The notes beneath the pieces are model-generated. The model was not told the origin of the DNA, searched no databases, and saw only the letters and a program-made list of their open reading frames with translations. A stretch of DNA of 64,000 bases from Diplolepis rosae. Taxonomy: Eukaryota > Arthropoda > Insecta > Hymenoptera > Diplolepididae. The DNA is taken from assembly GCA_030998225.1 (NCBI GenBank), contig JAPYXD010000056.1, forward strand, positions 1,364,001 through 1,428,000. The letters run 5' to 3'. This document shows, one piece after another, positions 22,544-33,583 of this stretch (position 1 is its first letter; the number at the start of each line of letters is the position of its first letter). The position numbers and the translations under genes are program-made.

Positions 22544-22765
22544 TGTTACAAGTTGGGACTTTGCCCTTATCCATTCTCCTTAGTTGAGTCATATAGATAG
22601 CCATCCACTAGTCGTAAGGGTCTTCTCCGTTAGAATGAGTCAGCCTCTCCCTAACGCTTGAAGAAGTAGTTTGTAATAAAATAAACATCTGATAAAGAAC
22701 GTTATATCACGTAACTGATATAACTCAAAATAGATATAACTTATAATTCTTTATTCAGCATAACG
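22544..22765 (+). repeat. 5' LTR
   Basis: Begins TGTTACAAGTTGGGAC and ends TTCAGCATAACG (final A mutated to G). It matches 26746-26967 at most positions, with a few percent up to about 10% divergence by eye. Confidence 0.9.
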
Positions 22766-22769
22766 TTTT

Positions 22770-22786
22770 TGGCGATTCTGTCAGGA
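22770..22786 (+). other. Candidate primer binding site
   Basis: TGGCGATTCTGTCAGGA starts five bases after the 5' LTR. The TGG start and position fit a tRNA primer binding site; the tRNA was not identified. Confidence 0.5.
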
Positions 22787-23495
22787 ACCGTTTAAAAGTC
22801 GCGATTAATTAAATCCTATTGACGTGCGATTCTGAGGAACTTGGAAATCATGGACCCAAGAGCTAAGGAATTCTACGGAATTCAGATAAAGAAAAGAGGA
22901 CTCCGGACTTTCACCACGGTAAAGCCCGTCAACAAATTGTGAGTAACTATTTTGGATCAAATTAGCCGCTGAACCAAGTAAGCGCTATTCTACGTAAATC
23001 CAAAATCAGTAAAAACAAAAATGATATTTAATCGAAAAGATAAGCAACAAGCCGCTGTAAAAACCCTATGAGGCCCGCAATCAGGCGGAAGGAACATCTG
23101 CTTAGAGGAATGGCTGGTCGAAACGTCACTTGCATAGCAACAGGAATCAGCAGTAACAGGCGGTCGACATGTCTCCAGCCGAAAAACGTCCCAGACAGCC
23201 AGACCCGAATGCTTTACGGACTTCACCCCGATTGTCACACGGACTATTATCTCTGTAAGTCAATTCTTAAGGTAAGAAAATATTGTATCTTGCCCTCTTT
23301 GAATGTGTCAGAGCCTTAAATCTCTCTTCCCACGTTGAACGGGGACAAAGGCGAAACTATTCTACGAAAGTTTCGCCTATAGCAGAGTTGGAGTACACTT
23401 TCACGTACAGCATACTCCTTGCGATCAAGAGCACTAGTGTTCGAGAATAAACTTGAATTTCACTACTTGATAATAGGGGAATTGTTGTAGCATGA

Positions 23496-24690
23496 TTGTC
23501 TTCATTACCCTGTACTAAAAACACAAGAGAATTGCAAACGAATCAAAAAACACACACACTGGATAAACAATTTAACAAACATTGTACTATTATAAGTTAC
23601 CTGACAGACACAAACAGGATAATAACCGACGTTTCTTTAGAAAAACTGAATCCCTTCCACGCAATCACAATGATTTTGCTAACAAATTCTCCAGTTCCGG
23701 GTCATACCCTGCCTCAAATAATTTTTCAATTAAACCAGTTGACAGAAGATCGATCGGAAGACGATGTCGAATTAAGAGGAGTTGAGAGACGTCGACGAAG
23801 AAATGAAGAAATAATAAAAAACACTCAAAAACCTAATGAAAATCCCAGAAGAAATCAAACAAATATAATACTTATTCAAAGCGAATTAATATCAGCCAAA
23901 AAAATTCTAGGAACCATTGAAATTATAAATGGACAGAGCGATATGGGTATCGAAGATTTTATTCAATCTGTTAAAGAGGCCAAAGTTCAATGTTTACAAG
24001 CCGGACTTCTATTAGACTTCATAATTGCGCAAAAGATAACATTATTGGAAACGAACGCGATAAGATTCTTACGATAAATTCTTACGATGACCTATATGAC
24101 GCACTCAGATAAAATTTAAAGCAGACAAATTCCATACTTTCCCTAAAAAGTAAACTTGAGTCATGTAAATAAGGCATAACAGAAACTGTTCAAAACTTCA
24201 CAACCAGATTTAGGCAAATATTAAAGGAAATTAATTACGCCACGCAAGGTCAGTACGCGAATCCTACCGAAAGGAGAATAAGAATTAAAATGGAAGAACA
24301 GGTGGCAATAAATAGATACCTCTTAAATTCAAAAAGAGAAATAGGATTACAAATCAGATTGCTCAAACCCACGACCCTAGCTGAAGCTCAAGGATACGCT
24401 TCCAAAACAGAGATGTGGATTAAAAAATCCCAACCAGCAAGGATCCCACCACAAAAACCAGCACCCAGAGCATTTATACGTCCTACATCACAATCTAGAC
24501 CATCGTCAAACACCACAGGAGCAGCACCTAAAATACCGAATCAAAATATAGCCTTGGCAGATAGAACGAAAATGAGTTGTCACAAATGCGGAAAATTAGG
24601 ACACTGCATCCTAATGTACTATATGGTAAAGCAGGGTTTTCAGACAGGCCAATTTCAAAAGCGCTCACCACAAATAAGCTAATAACTAAT
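23496..24690 (+). pseudogene. Gag-like region
   Basis: A 193-codon frame (23496-24077) includes the basic segment RRRRRNEEIIKNTQKPNENP and GIEDFIQSVKEAKVQCLQAG. A second frame (24290-24682) has MEEQVAINRYLLNSKREIGL and ALADRTKMSCHKCGKLGHC. The last is the start of a CCHC zinc knuckle (C-x2-C-x4-H), with the final Cys displaced by a frame break. Spacing and order fit Gag of a Ty3/gypsy element. Stops near 24077 and 24113-24170 separate the parts. Confidence 0.65.
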
Positions 24691-24844
24691 GAATACATTA
24701 CAGCTAGTGAAACAGGGAAACAAATATATAGAATGTCAGGAAGTGACACAGGACGAAAAAGGAGAACGAGAGAACTACGAAAACTCATATGAAACTCAAA
24801 TGTATCTTGAAGCCTACAGTACGTATTCGGAAGAAGAAACGGAA

Positions 24845-25844
24845 AACAATATCGATTACTAATCGATAGTGGAGCAGCAATTAACATTCTTAAAAGAGAA
24901 GTATTAGCATCGAAGGATGAAACATTTAAATTCTTTGAAAAATTTTCAATGGGTAACGATGAACATACTACACAAGAAGCTGTTTATTTCACTTATTGGA
25001 ACAAAAAACAGCCATTCCACATTGTAGGAAATGATTATCCACTAATCGAAGAAGGCATCATCGACTTGAATTTCTTTAAAAAATACGACGGATTATCGGA
25101 ACTGTCAAAAACTTTAAGAATTGACTATTTAGAACCACAAATTAAAGAAAACATTAAAAAAATTATCTGCCTATATCAAGACGTATTTACACTTCCATCT
25201 AATCCTTTACCTTGTACAAAATTAACAGAACACAAGATCATACTTAATTCTGGGAAAATAATAAATATTAGATTGCACAAACTACCAGAAAAAACACAGA
25301 GAATTCTCTTTGGAAGAGACTAAAAAGTTACTTCCAAAGGGAATAATCAGACATTCTAATTCGCCCTTCAACTCATCACTCTGGATTGTTCCAAAAAAGT
25401 GTAACAAATTATGAATGGTAATAGATTAACGAAAATCAAATCACGATACAGATCAAGATGCGTATCCCTTACCTATGATTGATGCCATTCTAGACAAAAT
25501 GGGTAAATCAAAGTTTTTGTGAGCATTAGATATGTCAGCCGGTTTCCATCAAATACCAATTTAAATACATAGACGATATATTTATTTTTGGTAAAACCAT
25601 TAACGAACATAACAAAAATTTAAAAATAGTTCAACAACAAATACAAAAAGCTGGACTAAAATTGGAACCAACGAAATGTGAATTCCTAAAACGGGAGTTA
25701 GAATATTTAGGACACCTGATTACGGCTGACGGAACAAAACCTAACCCAGTCAAAATAGAAGCCATAAAAATTTTTAAGAAATTTGAAAACCTCAAAGATG
25801 TACAATCTGTTCTAGGACTTGCAGGTTGTTATAGGAAGTTATAA
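24845..25844 (+). pseudogene. Pol remnant: aspartic protease and reverse transcriptase
   Basis: RLLIDSGAAINILKRE near 24850 is the retroviral-type protease active site. The frame continues to ENIKKIICLYQDVFTLPSN, then RT pieces: HSNSPFNSSLWIVPKKCN, DAYPLPMIDAILDKMGKSKF, LDMSAGFHQIPI (motif A), a deletion, KYIDDIFIFGKTINEH (motif C, catalytic YIDD intact), and KCEFLKRELEYLGHLITADG. The palm between motifs A and C is gone (junction near 25560), and the reading ends at GLAGCYRKL. It cannot be active. Confidence 0.85.
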
Positions 25845-25849
25845 TCCCT

Positions 25850-26717
25850 GTTCCCGAAAAAATCCACGATATCCACGTGTCGATCATACCAAATTATGAC
25901 AGGACTCGTACGTACAGGGACTCTAACGTACTGACTGACTTAACACTAATACAAAAATGTAAACAAATAGCCGACTATAAGATTTGTAAGAGAAACCAAC
26001 TTAATATCAAGCTAATATTTTCTCAAACATGTGAGTCAAGTATACTTAAAAGATATTCAGATGTAAAATGTAATAGGTCGCCGTATCTCTTACATAGAGA
26101 AACATTTATTTCTGTGATCAACGGAAATATCATAATACCACTAGAAAAATTAACGCTAGACATATCTTGTAAAGACTCCATTAGAAGGATACAGTTAACC
26201 AACCCAGAATTACTCTTAGGACAAAATTGTAAGGTCTTCAACAACTAAGACATATTAGATCTTAATTTTGAAATAGAACAAAAATTTAATGAAAGGATAA
26301 ATGTAACTTATGATACGAAATGCGACAGAGACGACATAAGAACATTGAAAAGAACGATTAATTCAACTACCTAAACAAATAAACAACGAAGAACTGCGAC
26401 AAGCTAGAATTAGTTTAGACGATACAGAAAACTTATTATCGAATATAGCAAACCATAGGAGACTAAAAACCTGGAAAGAAACAGGTCTAAAACGGATACA
26501 ATACCTAGAATACGGGGCACTATTTTTAGGAGCCCTATTTACTCTTTATAAACTACGAATCCCCGATTGTATCAAATTATGTATCCCTAAACGCATATGT
26601 TTATTTTGCGTCAAAACTACCGTAGAAAAACCAACACACGTATTTAATTATAGTACAACCTTACAACCTTTAATGCAAACTGAAGTCTCAAATAAGCTAA
26701 AAAGAGTAAGAGTCTAG
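25850..26717 (+). pseudogene. Env-like C-terminal region
   Basis: A 123-codon frame (25877-26248) with regularly spaced Cys residues (KCKQIADYKICKRNQ; SQTCESS; DVKCNRS) is followed, after stops, by a hydrophobic stretch (YGALFLGALFTLYKLRI) and a basic tail ending SNKLKRVRV at 26715. A Cys-rich ectodomain, one membrane span and a short tail just before the polypurine tract is the layout of insect errantivirus-type envelope genes. Identification rests on layout and composition. It is broken by several stops. Confidence 0.55.
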
Positions 26718-26733
26718 AGTTCTAGACTCAACC

Positions 26734-26744
26734 TAAAGGGAGGA
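26734..26744 (+). other. Polypurine tract
   Basis: AAAGGGAGGAC directly precedes the 3' LTR, where plus-strand DNA synthesis would be primed. Confidence 0.7.
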
Positions 26745-26745
26745 C

Positions 26746-26967
26746 TGTTACAAGTTGGGACTTTGCCCTTATTCCTTCCACTTAGTTGAGTCATATAGAT
26801 AGCCGTCCACTAGTCGTAAGGGTCTTGTCCGTTAGACTAAGTCAGACTCTTCCTAACGCTTGAAGAACCAGTTTGTAATGAAAGTAACATCAAATAAAGA
26901 ACGTTATATCAAGAAACTGATATAACTCAAAATAGGTATAACTTATAATTCTTTATTCAACATAACA
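26746..26967 (+). repeat. 3' LTR
   Basis: TGTTACAAGTTGGGAC to TTCAACATAACA, the full TG...CA form. It is the same length as the 5' LTR. Confidence 0.9.
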
Positions 26968-27770
26968 ATACACAATAAAAAAAATTTATGAAATGGCACA
27001 CAATTTTAGTAATGCAAGATTGGACAAGCCTGACTCAAGCACAACTCATTGGTCAATCTTTTGCATTTGAAAATATTCTGTTAGTTAACATGTAACATCC
27101 CTACTCTACCCCTGGTTGCCAGACGCTTCAGCCAGCCAGGGTTCGGTAGGAGTGGAGGAGTAGGTTAAGAAATAATCGTTGAACGGTCGTATACATTAAA
27201 AGATAAATTTTATTAAAAACGATATATACAGAAAGTACATATAAATTATAAGTATATTAAACTAGGTTACGTCGGAACTTGTGTGTGGGTGAATGTGTGT
27301 GAATGGATATAAACTAAAACAGGCTTGGTGTGGGCTGGTTTTCAGTGTAAGTGAGTTTACGTGTGTGTGTGAGTGTGTGTGTTTGTATAAATGCTCGTGC
27401 ATACGTGAATGTCGGAATGCGTGTGAGTACGTGAATGCAGGAATGCGTGAGAGTGGTGGCGTTAGTGCGTGAATGCAGGAGTGCGTGAGAGTGGGCACTG
27501 GCCTATCGGTTCGCTTCACGTTTCTGAAAATAAAATATAAAGATACAATGGTTATCGTCGTTATTTTCACTGGCTTTGCTCAATTCGTCCGGAGCACGGG
27601 CCTCCAGGTAGTGCGCATAACCACCGCTGTTCCCCCTCACCTGGGGTTCGTACGGCCCGTTTAATTGGGTTCAAGTCGGTGTCGTCGTAGGGGAGGACGC
27701 TCTCAGCGGTATCTGAGCAGTGCCTCACCCTCGGGTCCGCGGCAAAGCGTCCCAGGCAAGGCTCGATCTG

Positions 27771-28034
27771 GGGCACCTGAAGTCAAGCACCCTACGTGGA
27801 GTCGCGTGGCGGCTCGAGACCCCCGATTAGTGTATCGACGTCCTTGCCGAGGGATGTCGGGGCCAGGGTCAGTCAGGGGCACCTGAAGTAGAGTCCCAGC
27901 CCATGTCGGAGGCCGACCATGGGAGCACCCATTCATCGGCGTTCAACGCGGCATCTCCTGGGGATTAGTCCGGTCGGAGTGTGCCATATACTGGTGAAAC
28001 CTGAGCACTACCTAGTCAGGGGCACCTGAAGCTA
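27771..28034 (+). repeat. Three copies of GGGGCACCTGAAG
   Basis: GGGGCACCTGAAG occurs at about 27771, 27875 and 28019, each followed by a short variable string and a CCCAT/CACCC-type context (CCATGGGAGCACCCATTC and GGAAGCTCCCATTCGCC nearby are also related). These are degenerate tandem units of roughly 105-145 bases. Confidence 0.7.
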
Positions 28035-28519
28035 GGCGCATGCTCACACCGAGAGCTGGCGATGGAAGCTCCCATTCGCCAACGCTCAGTCCGGTTTTAC
28101 CAGGTATGGTAGTCAGTGGGTATTGGAGATACCCTTCTTGCCGTTCGTCCAGTACGACGCTGCGGTGTGACCCGGCTCGCTACCCCAGGCGAACTGCACC
28201 TTCTCGACTCTACGGCCTTCCCTTTATACCCGTTCGCGCGTGGTTAGGAAAGGTGGAGGATAGTGGGGGACGCTGCTGCGCGCGCAGGTCGGTATGCTGG
28301 TGGGGGAAAACGTGACTTAGTGTACAGCCGTGTACTGTCCGTCATAAATAGAGTTGAAATAGAAGATATAAATAATACTGCATGAGCACATTGAATTTTG
28401 CCATACCCAATTGATCTTGATTAATGGTAAGTGCGTAGTGCGTTGGTACTGTAGGGCTTCATTCACCTTTTCTTTTCGTCACTCAATATGTTATTTTGTG
28501 TGGATATCATAGCGATACA

Positions 28520-28653
28520 TGGTAATACTATATTGATTATTCTATTGATCTGCAGATCTGGCTGTAACTTGCGTCGATAAAATCACACACACGGTAATGC
28601 TATCTTGATTCCTTCAGTGGTTTCATGATCTATTTGTAGCTTGAGTCGATAGA
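28520..28653 (+). repeat. Two-unit ~72-bp direct repeat
   Basis: GGTAATACTATATTGATT at about 28520 recurs as GGTAATGCTATCTTGATT at about 28591. The units end GCGTCGATAAAATC and GAGTCGATAGAG. Confidence 0.6.
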
Positions 28654-28669
28654 GTTGGGGTGTGTGACA

Positions 28670-29293
28670 AATATTAACAATAATATAATTTAAAAAATTC
28701 ATAATATTATATATAATTGCAAAATAGTTCAACTGTACTTTTTTTGTTTTTTAATAATTTTTAAAAAATCAGTTTCTTTCTATCTTTTTCATCTTCTTGG
28801 AGCATGTCAAAATCCCCATCAAATTCCATCAGAATTAACGCTCATGGGTCCCAGCACTGTTGAAAGCCTTTCTTTTTTCACAGAAAGATTTCAAATTCTT
28901 TAAATTTGAATCATTAAAAATTATTAAAATATATACACATGTGTATTAAAATTTCAAAAAAAAGGTTGTAGTTTTTTTTAAGACGAAAGTATTTTAAGTT
29001 TAATATATGTTTCTGAAAAAAACTTCCATTACATGTAATTGAAATTTAATACAGAAATTTCTATCAGTGTACATTGCATTATCATGAATGCATTTTTACA
29101 TAAAATCTGTTTTGTAAAATTATAGTAAATCTCTGATGCTTCGATATAGAATAAGAAAATTACTCACAGCTATCCATGAATATAAAATATCCCAATGTTT
29201 TGATGCACTTTTTACAAAAATATTGTAAAGTTTAGATCTTACTAACCGTCTTTTTGTTCTTCCCTTCCTTTTTCAATCTTTACTTTTTCAAAC
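28670..29293. other. No gene recognised
   Basis: AT-rich spacer without a recognisable feature. Confidence 0.5.
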
Positions 29294-29301
29294 AGGTAGA
29301 G

Positions 29302-29695
29302 CAGGGGGTTCCAACTCTCATAAGACTCCGTGTAACATCAAATTTTAGTGGCGCCCTCCCGATGAACTAACTACTCCGCGTTACTCCACCGTCCCACCAA
29401 CGTACTGCACCTTATTCCACTCAATTCCACTCCCGCAGCGAGAACATCGGAGCCGGCACCCGAAAATTAATGATTTCGATGCATTTTGAATTTTAATGTT
29501 ACTTTAGAATTAGCATTTAAGGTCAATGTTAAAAGTTAATGTACCTCGCTGCCGGTCCCTACTTTCCCCCACTTTCTCGCGCCGAGAAGAGAAACTTGGA
29601 GCAATATGGGCTCGGTGTGAGGGACGTGTAGGAGAGGTAGAGAGAAGCGGGGAGAAGAAACTCTAGCATGATTTCGCAGGAGTTGGAACCCCCTG
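29302..29695. mobile_element. hAT-type MITE with 8-bp target duplication
   Basis: The ends are CAGGGGGTTCCAACTC and GAGTTGGAACCCCCTG, flanked by AGGTAGAG (29294-29301) and AGCTAGAG (29696-29703), 7 of 8 identical. CAGGGG termini and 8-base duplications are diagnostic of hAT elements. There are 394 bases and no gene. Confidence 0.85.
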
Positions 29696-30229
29696 AGCTA
29701 GAGCTTCAATAAGTTCCGCTTCTAACACTGATGTTGATGATGATGCATTTAGCAGTGGTTCCTTAACGTAGTCACCTCCTTATATATTCCAGAGCTTGTT
29801 GATATTAATACGATCCTGTTGCGGTAAGTTCAGCTTCAGAAGAATATTCAGGAGTATATGTTCTAAAGACATCGAACCAATGCTTTTGGAATTTCTTTAA
29901 ATTATTTCATGATGTAGCCCCATGGAAAAGTGTCTGTTTTCCCGGGATAAAGCATTCTTTTATCACCATACCACCTCAAGACTATTTTATTTTGTTTAAT
30001 CGTATGCACTTCGTACTTTTCACTCCGAATCAGGAATTAGGTCTTGACCAGATTTTTATATGAAAATAGAGACTGCTTATAATCTTCAAACGTTATTTTT
30101 TTTATAGTTACCCCTTTAACGTCTTTAGTCTTTCGTTTTTCTTTTTGATCACCCTGTACTTTAAACGCATATAATTTTAATCACAATCCAATAAATTCTG
30201 AAATAATTTTCCCATTGAAGAAATTTTTC

Positions 30230-30335
30230 TGTGAAAAAAGGAACGCTTCCACTCCGCTAGGTATCGAGCCCAGATCCTTTCGATTGCCGGTCGAATGCTC
30301 TGTCATCTGAGCTACGGAGGTTCCACAACTTTTCT
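30230..30335 (-). repeat. tRNA-like repeat with inverted flanks (SINE/MITE-like)
   Basis: On the minus strand 30321-30250 folds as a 72-base cloverleaf. The D stem is GCTC/GAGC, the anticodon stem TTCGA/TCGAA with loop CCGGCAA (would-be anticodon GGC, but U33 is C), the T stem CTGGG/CCTAG, and the acceptor stem is only 5 of 7 paired. Box A (TAGCTCAGATGA) and box B (GGCTCGATACC) are recognisable. It is flanked by TTTCTGTGAGAAAA and TTTTTTCACAGAAA, inverted copies of one another. A second, shorter copy with the same flank lies at 42402, so this is a dispersed repeat rather than a tRNA gene. Confidence 0.65.
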
Positions 30336-30387
30336 CACAGAAACTTGTTAACGTCAACTTGGCTACGGATAAACCGGAAACTATTTT

Positions 30388-30670
30388 CTGATTTTTCTAA
30401 ATCATTTCAGTCGATTATGTCGATCATTAGAAGAGTGCATCACTGCACGTGATAACGGAACTCTACTATATCGACCTTATCAACCTATGATACAGAATTA
30501 ATTTAACGTTATTTAAAACTAGATGGTATTTTCCAATATAAATTGAAGAAATTAAATTAATTCTGAATCATAGGTTGATAAGGTCGTTATAGTAGAGTTC
30601 CGTTATCACGTACAGTGATACACTCTTCTAATGATCGACATAATCGACTGAAATGATTTAGAAAAATCAG
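30388..30670. mobile_element. Foldback element abutting the polymerase pseudogene
   Basis: Arms 30388-30504 and 30552-30670 are inverted copies of about 118 bases with few mismatches (TTCAGTCGATTATGTCGATC, GATAACGGAACTCTACTATA). The spacer is about 47 bases. The right arm ends exactly where the recognisable polymerase reading stops. Confidence 0.8.
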
Positions 30671-32310
30671 GGAATTTTCCCATTGTTCTCATCTTTCATT
30701 AAACCTAGAACTTTTTTATTTACAAAAGGAATATCATGAATATTGTTTGGAGGATAATCAGGCGTATCGAATTTATGAATATTTCTTCGAATAAAATTAT
30801 AAAAATCTGGAACTGTGGTGTTATATATTAGACTGTCTGTATCTATATAAAGTAATTTTGCATTATTTCCAAAATTATGTTTCACATAATTTTAATGAAA
30901 ATCATAAATTATTATTTTTAATATATCGAGAATGGTAAAATCTGTATAAATGGGTTTGTTAAAATGTACTTTTAATCGATTAAGCTCTATTAAAACCATA
31001 TTTACATCAAATACGTTGCAGCTTTGAAAATTTGGTTTTGCCATTAGAGCTTTTTCTTCATACCTCCTCTCCTATTTTTTACCTAATTTTACATCTTTAT
31101 GCTTCCTAACTTTTTCCCTCGTTTTTCTGAATCGGAATTATTCATTAATTTATAGAAAAAATTCCAAAATCATTGTCTTATTTTTTTCTTAATTCTGTAT
31201 TCAGATCAATATAGCTTTTTAACCAAGGTTTTTGATCTTTCGAAAATATTAATTTTTATTAATTTTACACCCAAACTTAAATCCAATTTAAAATTTCTAT
31301 AGTGAACAATGTAATTTCTCTTGTATAATAGAGTTGCCGTCAGTTTTGAAATGTTTTATTTTGAATTAGGAAGTATGAAATGCTCTGCACATAAAGGATA
31401 TTGAAAATCCACTTCAAGTATGAAACCTGCAAATGAATTATCAGGAATGTTCAAAAAATCAATCGGTGAAATGTATATCTTCTACCCATTCAAAATTTCT
31501 GTAAGGTAAAAACTGACCCATAGCTGCACCGTACTGATTATTAGTATCCATGACTACTATTTTATTCTTTTATTATTATAAAACCTGGACCAGGATTTTT
31601 ACCAAACTCGTTCAACAAGGGATCTTACTTAAAAGGTTAGTAGAAAAAATATAAATCTAATTTATTGAACTTTCCTTCTTTTTATATAATTTTTGTCAAC
31701 CTCACAAGAAATGTGTTTTTGTTAAAGGTTGGAGAAACATTATGCATCTACCAAAAAGAAAACACCTAAATACTACCAACTTGAAGAATAGATCAAAGTT
31801 GCGTAGAATAAATTATTTCATGTTCCTTGAAAATTAATAAATATCATTCTTGCTCAATACATTTTCATAGAATTCATTGGCTTGTCCTCAACCCAGAAAG
31901 ATAGTTAACCATTTAACAATTACATGAGAAACGTAGATAGGGCAATAGACTTTGGAATTTTATCTAGGAATTATTTATCAAATTAAAACTTTAGGAGGTG
32001 ATAGCACTTTTGATGAACAATAACATTTCAGGATTTGTCAACAATTCGAGTTCTGTTTTAGTAAATTTTAACACCACATTAAAAGCAAGGCCAGATGCCA
32101 TGTACTAATACAACGGATCTAGATTATATGTTTTAAACAATGACGTCTAAAATTTTCAAAAATATCAGATGAAAGTAGGACATCAGTTTTGAAGTAAATA
32201 TCTGAATATTCACTTCAAGTTCTCAAGTTGAAAGTTTTCCAGCCTCTATGAGCATGCTGATAATCTTCATTACAAATACTTGAATTATTTAATTTACAGA
32301 AAAATGCTCC
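30667..32310 (-). pseudogene. Polinton/Maverick protein-primed DNA polymerase B
   Basis: Minus-strand segments appear in family order. KLNNSSICNEDYQHAHRGWK is followed by EYSDIYFKTDVLLSSDIFEN and VLKFTKTELELLTNPEML. MDTNNQYGAAMGQFLP is motif A, normally D-x-N-N-L-Y-G. Then come FAGFILEVDFQYPLCAEHF, NFFYKLMNN, KHKDVKLGKK, YTDFTILDILKIIIYDFH, the motif C box [11 protein letters not shown], and [18 protein letters not shown]. Over 500 residues of the palm and fingers are represented, with several frameshifts and stops. Motif C is intact. The gene is cut at its 3' side by the foldback. No other Polinton gene is adjacent. Confidence 0.85.
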
Positions 32311-32729
32311 TTTTGGAAGTACACTCGAGATTCCCTTCAACGAGTGTGCCCTTATACGAGCACGTCACCGTCCCCTCCAACGAGCAGTTGATCGAGCCCT
32401 CTTCCTTGACTATTATAGGAAAAAGCGTGCTCGAATTTGAAACAATAACACGCTGGATAGAATTTTGAGTGTAATTGATTTTCTTCTAATTTTTTCCAAT
32501 TCTTAATGTAACTGTATGGAAAGACATCTTTTTAATAAGTAAATTAGACATTAAGCATTAGTTTCTTCAACACTTTTTGCGAAAGAAATATATTTTTCCT
32601 AATTTATTGGTAATAGACTAACATTTTCCTCAAAACTTGTCGCTGAAGCTTTGATAAAAAAAGAAATCATAACTTGATAAATTATGAAAAACTACTGGAA
32701 TCACGTGTGTATGCTTACAATTTATATCA

Positions 32730-33582
32730 CTGGCGCCTCGAAGTCTTCACCAGCAGCGGCGTTGGGAGCACTAATGAGGCTAGAGCTGCTGCACCTAACC
32801 ATCACAGCCGAGGCTGTCAAGGCGGCTTGGAAAATTGGTTAAAACTCTAGTACAGTGTAGTACAGATCTCAAAGAAACTGAGAACCACTGTAAACATCGC
32901 GAAGAGACCAATCATTAAAATGGTCAGTGATAAGATGTATCCGCGGTACCTCTTCGACAAAAAGTACGAGGTAAGCATGTCAACCATGGAAGATTGGAAG
33001 GTGGGTCGCGCACATCTTCCAGGTGATGCAGACAACTGGTTTGCAGACGGCTCCAAAAACAGGGAGGGCGTGGTGACTGGTGTCTATGGGAAGAACAGCG
33101 ACACGAGTCTTGTGGTAACTAGGTAAGTCACTGACTACCTTGACGCTGGTCTGGAAATACTACGAAACATTGAACAAACTAGCGGGAGACAACCAAGTCG
33201 CAGTCCTCTGGACCCCTGGACACAGGGGTATCAAGGGCAAACGAGACAGTGGATAGACTAGCCAAGTTATAGGTATTTCAAATAGGTCGGTTACAGAAGA
33301 CATTAATAAGTGGCTGGCCGAGAAACACCTTGAAGAGTGGTACAAGGCTACGGCATGCAACCAAGCCAAAACCCTCATGGGGGAGCATCTAAACCCCAAA
33401 CGAGCTGCAGAAAGTCCACTTTGTCGATTATGTGGGGAAGGCAACGAAACTTCCTCCCATATACTTTGCGATTGTCTAGCAATTAGGGACAAACGCCAGA
33501 CTCTCACTGGCTACTTCTCCATAGACGTAGCCATGATTCAGACCAATACAATTTTTTTTCATATTTGCAAAAAATTGTTATA
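32730..33582 (+). pseudogene. LINE ORF2 3' end: RNase H domain and Cys-rich terminus
   Basis: Readings in order: AAALGALMRLELLHLTITAE, AVKAAW, FADGSKNREGVVTGVYGK (RNase H first Asp), VAVLWTPGHRGIKG (the WTPGH.G box, then a frame break where GNETVD would follow), and SPLCRLCGEGNETSSHILCD with CLAIRDKRQTLTGYFS (C-terminal CCHC-like motif). RNase H with this terminus marks non-LTR elements of the I/LOA/R1-like groups. RT and endonuclease are absent from this window, so it is a 5'-truncated, decayed copy. Confidence 0.8.
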
Positions 33583-33583
33583 G

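Larger units (their letters stand above)
22544..26967 (+). mobile_element. Ty3/gypsy LTR retrotransposon, env-bearing type, internally deleted
   Basis: Two 222-base LTRs bracket a 4.0-kb interior. Reading left to right it holds gag, protease, a truncated RT, then an env-like reading. RNase H and integrase are missing because the sequence passes directly from the RT region into the env-like region. All frames are broken. The flanks TTAC/ATAC may be a decayed 4-base target duplication. The gene order and env match the errantivirus-type gypsy elements of insects. Confidence 0.85.
27091..28669 (+). repeat. LTR-like block, possibly a solo LTR
   Basis: The block begins TGTAACATCCCTACTC and ends GGGTGTGTGACA. 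It is much more GC-rich than its surroundings (about 27570-28320). It contains a GT-rich tract (27360-27500), three GGGGCACCTGAAG repeats, and a two-unit repeat near its end. TG...CA ends and the similarity of TGTAACATCCC to the TGTTACGTCCC start at 62568 suggest a long LTR. No target duplication was found. Open frames here are biased by simple repeats and are not believed. Confidence 0.35.

Noticed and set aside
27262..27570. 102-residue minus-strand frame rich in His/Thr/Ser
   Set aside because: It is the complement of a GT-rich simple repeat (GTGTGTGTGAGTGTGTG); the peptide only reflects the repeat.
30250..30321. Functional tRNA-Ala (GGC) gene
   Set aside because: Acceptor stem has only 5 of 7 pairs, U33 is C, and the sequence belongs to a dispersed repeat with inverted flanks and a second truncated copy.
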